Of a stretch of DNA of 64,000 bases, positions 62,055-64,000 are shown piece by piece. The stretch's first letter is position 1; the number at the start of each line of letters is the position of its first letter. The translations under genes and the position numbers were made by a program. The notes under the pieces are model-generated. The model did not search any database. It was not told the origin of the DNA and was given only the letters and a program-made list of their open reading frames with translations. Origin of the DNA: Chloroflexi bacterium TSY (GTDB lineage: Bacteria; Chloroflexota; Anaerolineae; Caldilineales; Caldilineaceae); the NCBI GenBank assembly GCA_019217005.1, contig JAHBNG010000005.1:186001-250000 (forward strand), written 5' to 3'.

Positions 62055-63260
62055 ATGGATGACGAACACATGAATATAGAAATCACAAACCAGGATGCAA
62101 TCGAAAGCAATTCGGTTCACCAACTGCACAGATCGTCGTCATCGCACTCAAACATTGCACTCAATTCAGATCGTGGGCAATCTCAAGAACAGCATCAAGA
62201 ACGCGCTCAACAATTTCAAGGAAGATGGGAATTGCGTTGGCATCCACTTCGCGAAGAATGGGTTGTCATGGCTGCTCATCGCCAAAACCGCCCGTGGCGT
62301 GGCGATACAATAACCGACAAAACCGATCATTTGCCATCCTATGACCCAACTTGTTATCTTTGTCCCGGTAATGAGCGCGTGAGTGGCGAACGGAACCCAG
62401 ACTATACAACAACTCATGTCTTTGACAATGACCATCCTGCGATTGGTCTTTATGCGCCGACAGAATTGGAGCCACCACCCGGTATCTATCGCAATCGCCC
62501 TGCGACAGGCATTGCCCGTGTGGTCTGCTATACACCGAAGCACAATCAAACGTTGGCCGAGGTCGACCCAGTTGCTGTGGAAAACTTAATCAGCACTTGG
62601 CAAAGAGAAACAGTTCAATTGAGTAAAGTTCCTGAAATCCAACAGGTCACTATTTTTGAGAATAAAGGAGAAGTTTGTGGGGTGTCAAACCCTCATGCCC
62701 ACGGACAGATCTATGCCACAAATTTTATTTTTGATAAGTTGAATATAGAGATCGAGGCGAGCCGTCGCCATCAAATAGAGACAGGCAATCTACTTTTCCA
62801 GGATATTCTCTCGAGTGAACAGATTGATGGTCAGCGTATTCTCTATGAGAATGAAACCGCGGTTGCCTTTATTCCCTACTTTGCTCGTTATGCGTACGAA
62901 GTCTATCTGGCACCAAAAGCATCTCACCCCTACGTGTCAAATTTAAGCGATACTGAGGCGGCAGATTTGGCCGATGCTCTGCAGAAAGTTACCATTAAGT
63001 TCGATAATTTGTGGCAGATATCATTCCCGTATATGATGATGTTACACCAAGCGCCTACGAACAACAGCGACTACGGCTTTTTCCACTTTCATATCGAATT
63101 CTACCCTCCTTTGCGCAGACCCAATCTGCTCAAATATTTGGGTAGCCCAGAAACTGGTGGTGGAAATTTTCTGAGTGATACTGTGCCCAGTGAGAAGGCG
63201 GCTGAGCTGCGAGAATTGTCGACGGTTCATTATAAGAAGGTGAATGATGACACACAATAA
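62055..63260 (+). CDS. galT: Galactose-1-phosphate uridylyltransferase
   Basis: 401 residues. The family core begins near residue 55 ([25 protein letters not shown]). [27 protein letters not shown] holds the zinc/structural Cxx[17 protein letters not shown] is the H-x-H-x-Q active site whose His carries [17 protein letters not shown] is the C-terminal His pair. The first 50 residues are polar and not part of the domain, so a later start (62070 or beyond) is possible. It overlaps the kinase gene by 14 bases, giving a Leloir pair. Confidence 0.93.
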   Translation: MDDEHMNIEITNQDAIESNSVHQLHRSSSSHSNIALNSDRGQSQEQHQERAQQFQGRWELRWHPLREEWVVMAAHRQNRPWRGDTITDKTDHLPSYDPTCYLCPGNERVSGERNPDYTTTHVFDNDHPAIGLYAPTELEPPPGIYRNRPATGIARVVCYTPKHNQTLAEVDPVAVENLISTWQRETVQLSKVPEIQQVTIFENKGEVCGVSNPHAHGQIYATNFIFDKLNIEIEASRRHQIETGNLLFQDILSSEQIDGQRILYENETAVAFIPYFARYAYEVYLAPKASHPYVSNLSDTEAADLADALQKVTIKFDNLWQISFPYMMMLHQAPTNNSDYGFFHFHIEFYPPLRRPNLLKYLGSPETGGGNFLSDTVPSEKAAELRELSTVHYKKVNDDTQ

Positions 63261-64000
63261 CCGCTCCCTCCCCGATGTAGATCGATTGATGAGTACGCTT
63301 CAGCAGCTTGACAAACACCCTGTCCCTCAAGCCCGGACGCTGTTTGATCGAGCCAATGAGATCAGCATCGGTCGTGCTCCAGGGCGTCTCGACGTGATGG
63401 GCGGCATTGCCGACTACTCTGGATCACTTGTTCTGCAACTTCCTGTGCAAGAAGCAACCCTGGCAGCGCTTCAAAAAAGAGCTGACTGCTTGCTCACAAT
63501 CGTTAGTCTCGGCACAGATCGGAGCGGAGAGAACGGAATTGTCCAGATGTCGCTCGATGATTTTGTGGCCGAGACTGGTCCGGTTGACTATGCAACAGTC
63601 CGCGAACGCTTTCGGCATGATTCAGCAAAATCCTGGGTGGCCTATATTGCTGGAGCCTTTCTTGTCTTGATGCGCGAGCGCAATATCCAGTTTGACCAAG
63701 GCGCAAATATCTTGATCCAGTCTGATGTGCCGGAAGGCAAGGGAGTTAGCTCTTCTGCTGCAGTCGAAGTGGCGACTATGAGCGCGATTGCTGATGCATA
63801 CAACATCGACATTGCACCTCGCGAGATGGCACTACTTTGCCAAATGGTGGAAAACTTGGTCGTAGGCGCACCTTGTGGTGTGATGGATCAAATGACTTCT
63901 GTTTGTGGCGAAGCCAATCAACTATTGGCCTTGCTCTGCCAGCCTGCCGAAATTCTGGAACCTGTTACAATTCCCCCTGAATTGGCTGTTTGGGGCGTTG
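63247..64000 (+). CDS. Galactokinase-like GHMP kinase, partial (runs off the window)
   Basis: ATG 63247 overlaps the end of galT. The frame is open to base 64000 (251 codons seen). [29 protein letters not shown] (about residues 37-65) is the galactokinase-type signature, with GG-x-x-D-Y-S in place of the usual GEH-x-[22 protein letters not shown] is the GHMP phosphate-binding loop. [13 protein letters not shown] is the catalytic-Asp region. By context it should phosphorylate galactose for GalT, but the variant signature also fits arabinokinase or galacturonokinase relatives. Confidence 0.85.
   Translation, partial: MTHNNRSLPDVDRLMSTLQQLDKHPVPQARTLFDRANEISIGRAPGRLDVMGGIADYSGSLVLQLPVQEATLAALQKRADCLLTIVSLGTDRSGENGIVQMSLDDFVAETGPVDYATVRERFRHDSAKSWVAYIAGAFLVLMRERNIQFDQGANILIQSDVPEGKGVSSSAAVEVATMSAIADAYNIDIAPREMALLCQMVENLVVGAPCGVMDQMTSVCGEANQLLALLCQPAEILEPVTIPPELAVWGV

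Overview
The window reads as bacterial chromosome, most likely Chloroflexota. The reasons are the mix of long secreted beta-propeller and beta-helix proteins with Pro/Thr linkers, short I-Y-L-P-L type motifs in those proteins, DUF5996 and sugar ABC genes, and very heavy loads of insertion elements. Class-level placement is not supported by what can be read here.

Layout. 1-22.6 kb: a plus-strand surface-polysaccharide cluster. It holds a membrane protein, GT2 glycosyltransferases, a sugar-1-phosphate nucleotidyltransferase, three tandem sulfatase-like proteins, phosphopentomutase (deoB), an O-antigen ligase/polymerase, a sulfotransferase and a GT61-type transferase. Most of these genes are split by mobile DNA, and most can be rejoined exactly in frame by removing the element and one target-site duplication (TSD). 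22.8-38.5 kb: a second sulfotransferase-like gene and large secreted proteins: a DUF5060/glycoside-hydrolase-like protein, a PQQ-type beta-propeller protein, a seven-unit beta-helix protein, and a DNRLRE/thrombospondin-3-repeat protein. 38.5-39.5 kb: a nest of palindromic elements. 39.5-47.8 kb: a conserved hypothetical gene, a complete sugar ABC importer (minus strand), an FKBP lipoprotein split by an IS, and a DUF5996 gene. 47.8-49.6 kb: an IS110-like element sitting inside a palindromic element. 49.7-53.5 kb: SMP-30, TfoX-N, a chimeric oxidase/SDR ORF, and a decayed sugar ABC operon cut by an IS. 55-64 kb: a ParB-like gene, an ABC exporter coupled to a twin solute-binding protein, an MscS channel, galT, and the start of a galactokinase-like gene.

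Mobile DNA. Four IS types are present: a roughly 1.49-kb IS4-type element (five copies, called ISx here), an ISAzo13-type element (two copies), a second IS4/IS701-type element (ISy), and an IS110-type element. There are also at least eight families of small non-autonomous inverted-repeat elements: MITE-1 (155 bp, 8-bp TSD), MITE-2 (215 bp, five copies, 5-bp TSD), Pal-C (ends CAGTAGA, 5-bp TSD), Pal-E, Pal-F, Pal-G, Pal-H (135 bp, three copies) and Pal-J (8-bp TSD). Several are nested up to three deep.

Caution. Many long genes carry single small frameshifts, often at homopolymers, and the two ISAzo13 copies differ mainly by homopolymer lengths. Some apparent pseudogenes may therefore be assembly indels. 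The IS and MITE insertions are not explained that way. No rRNA, tRNA or CRISPR array was seen.
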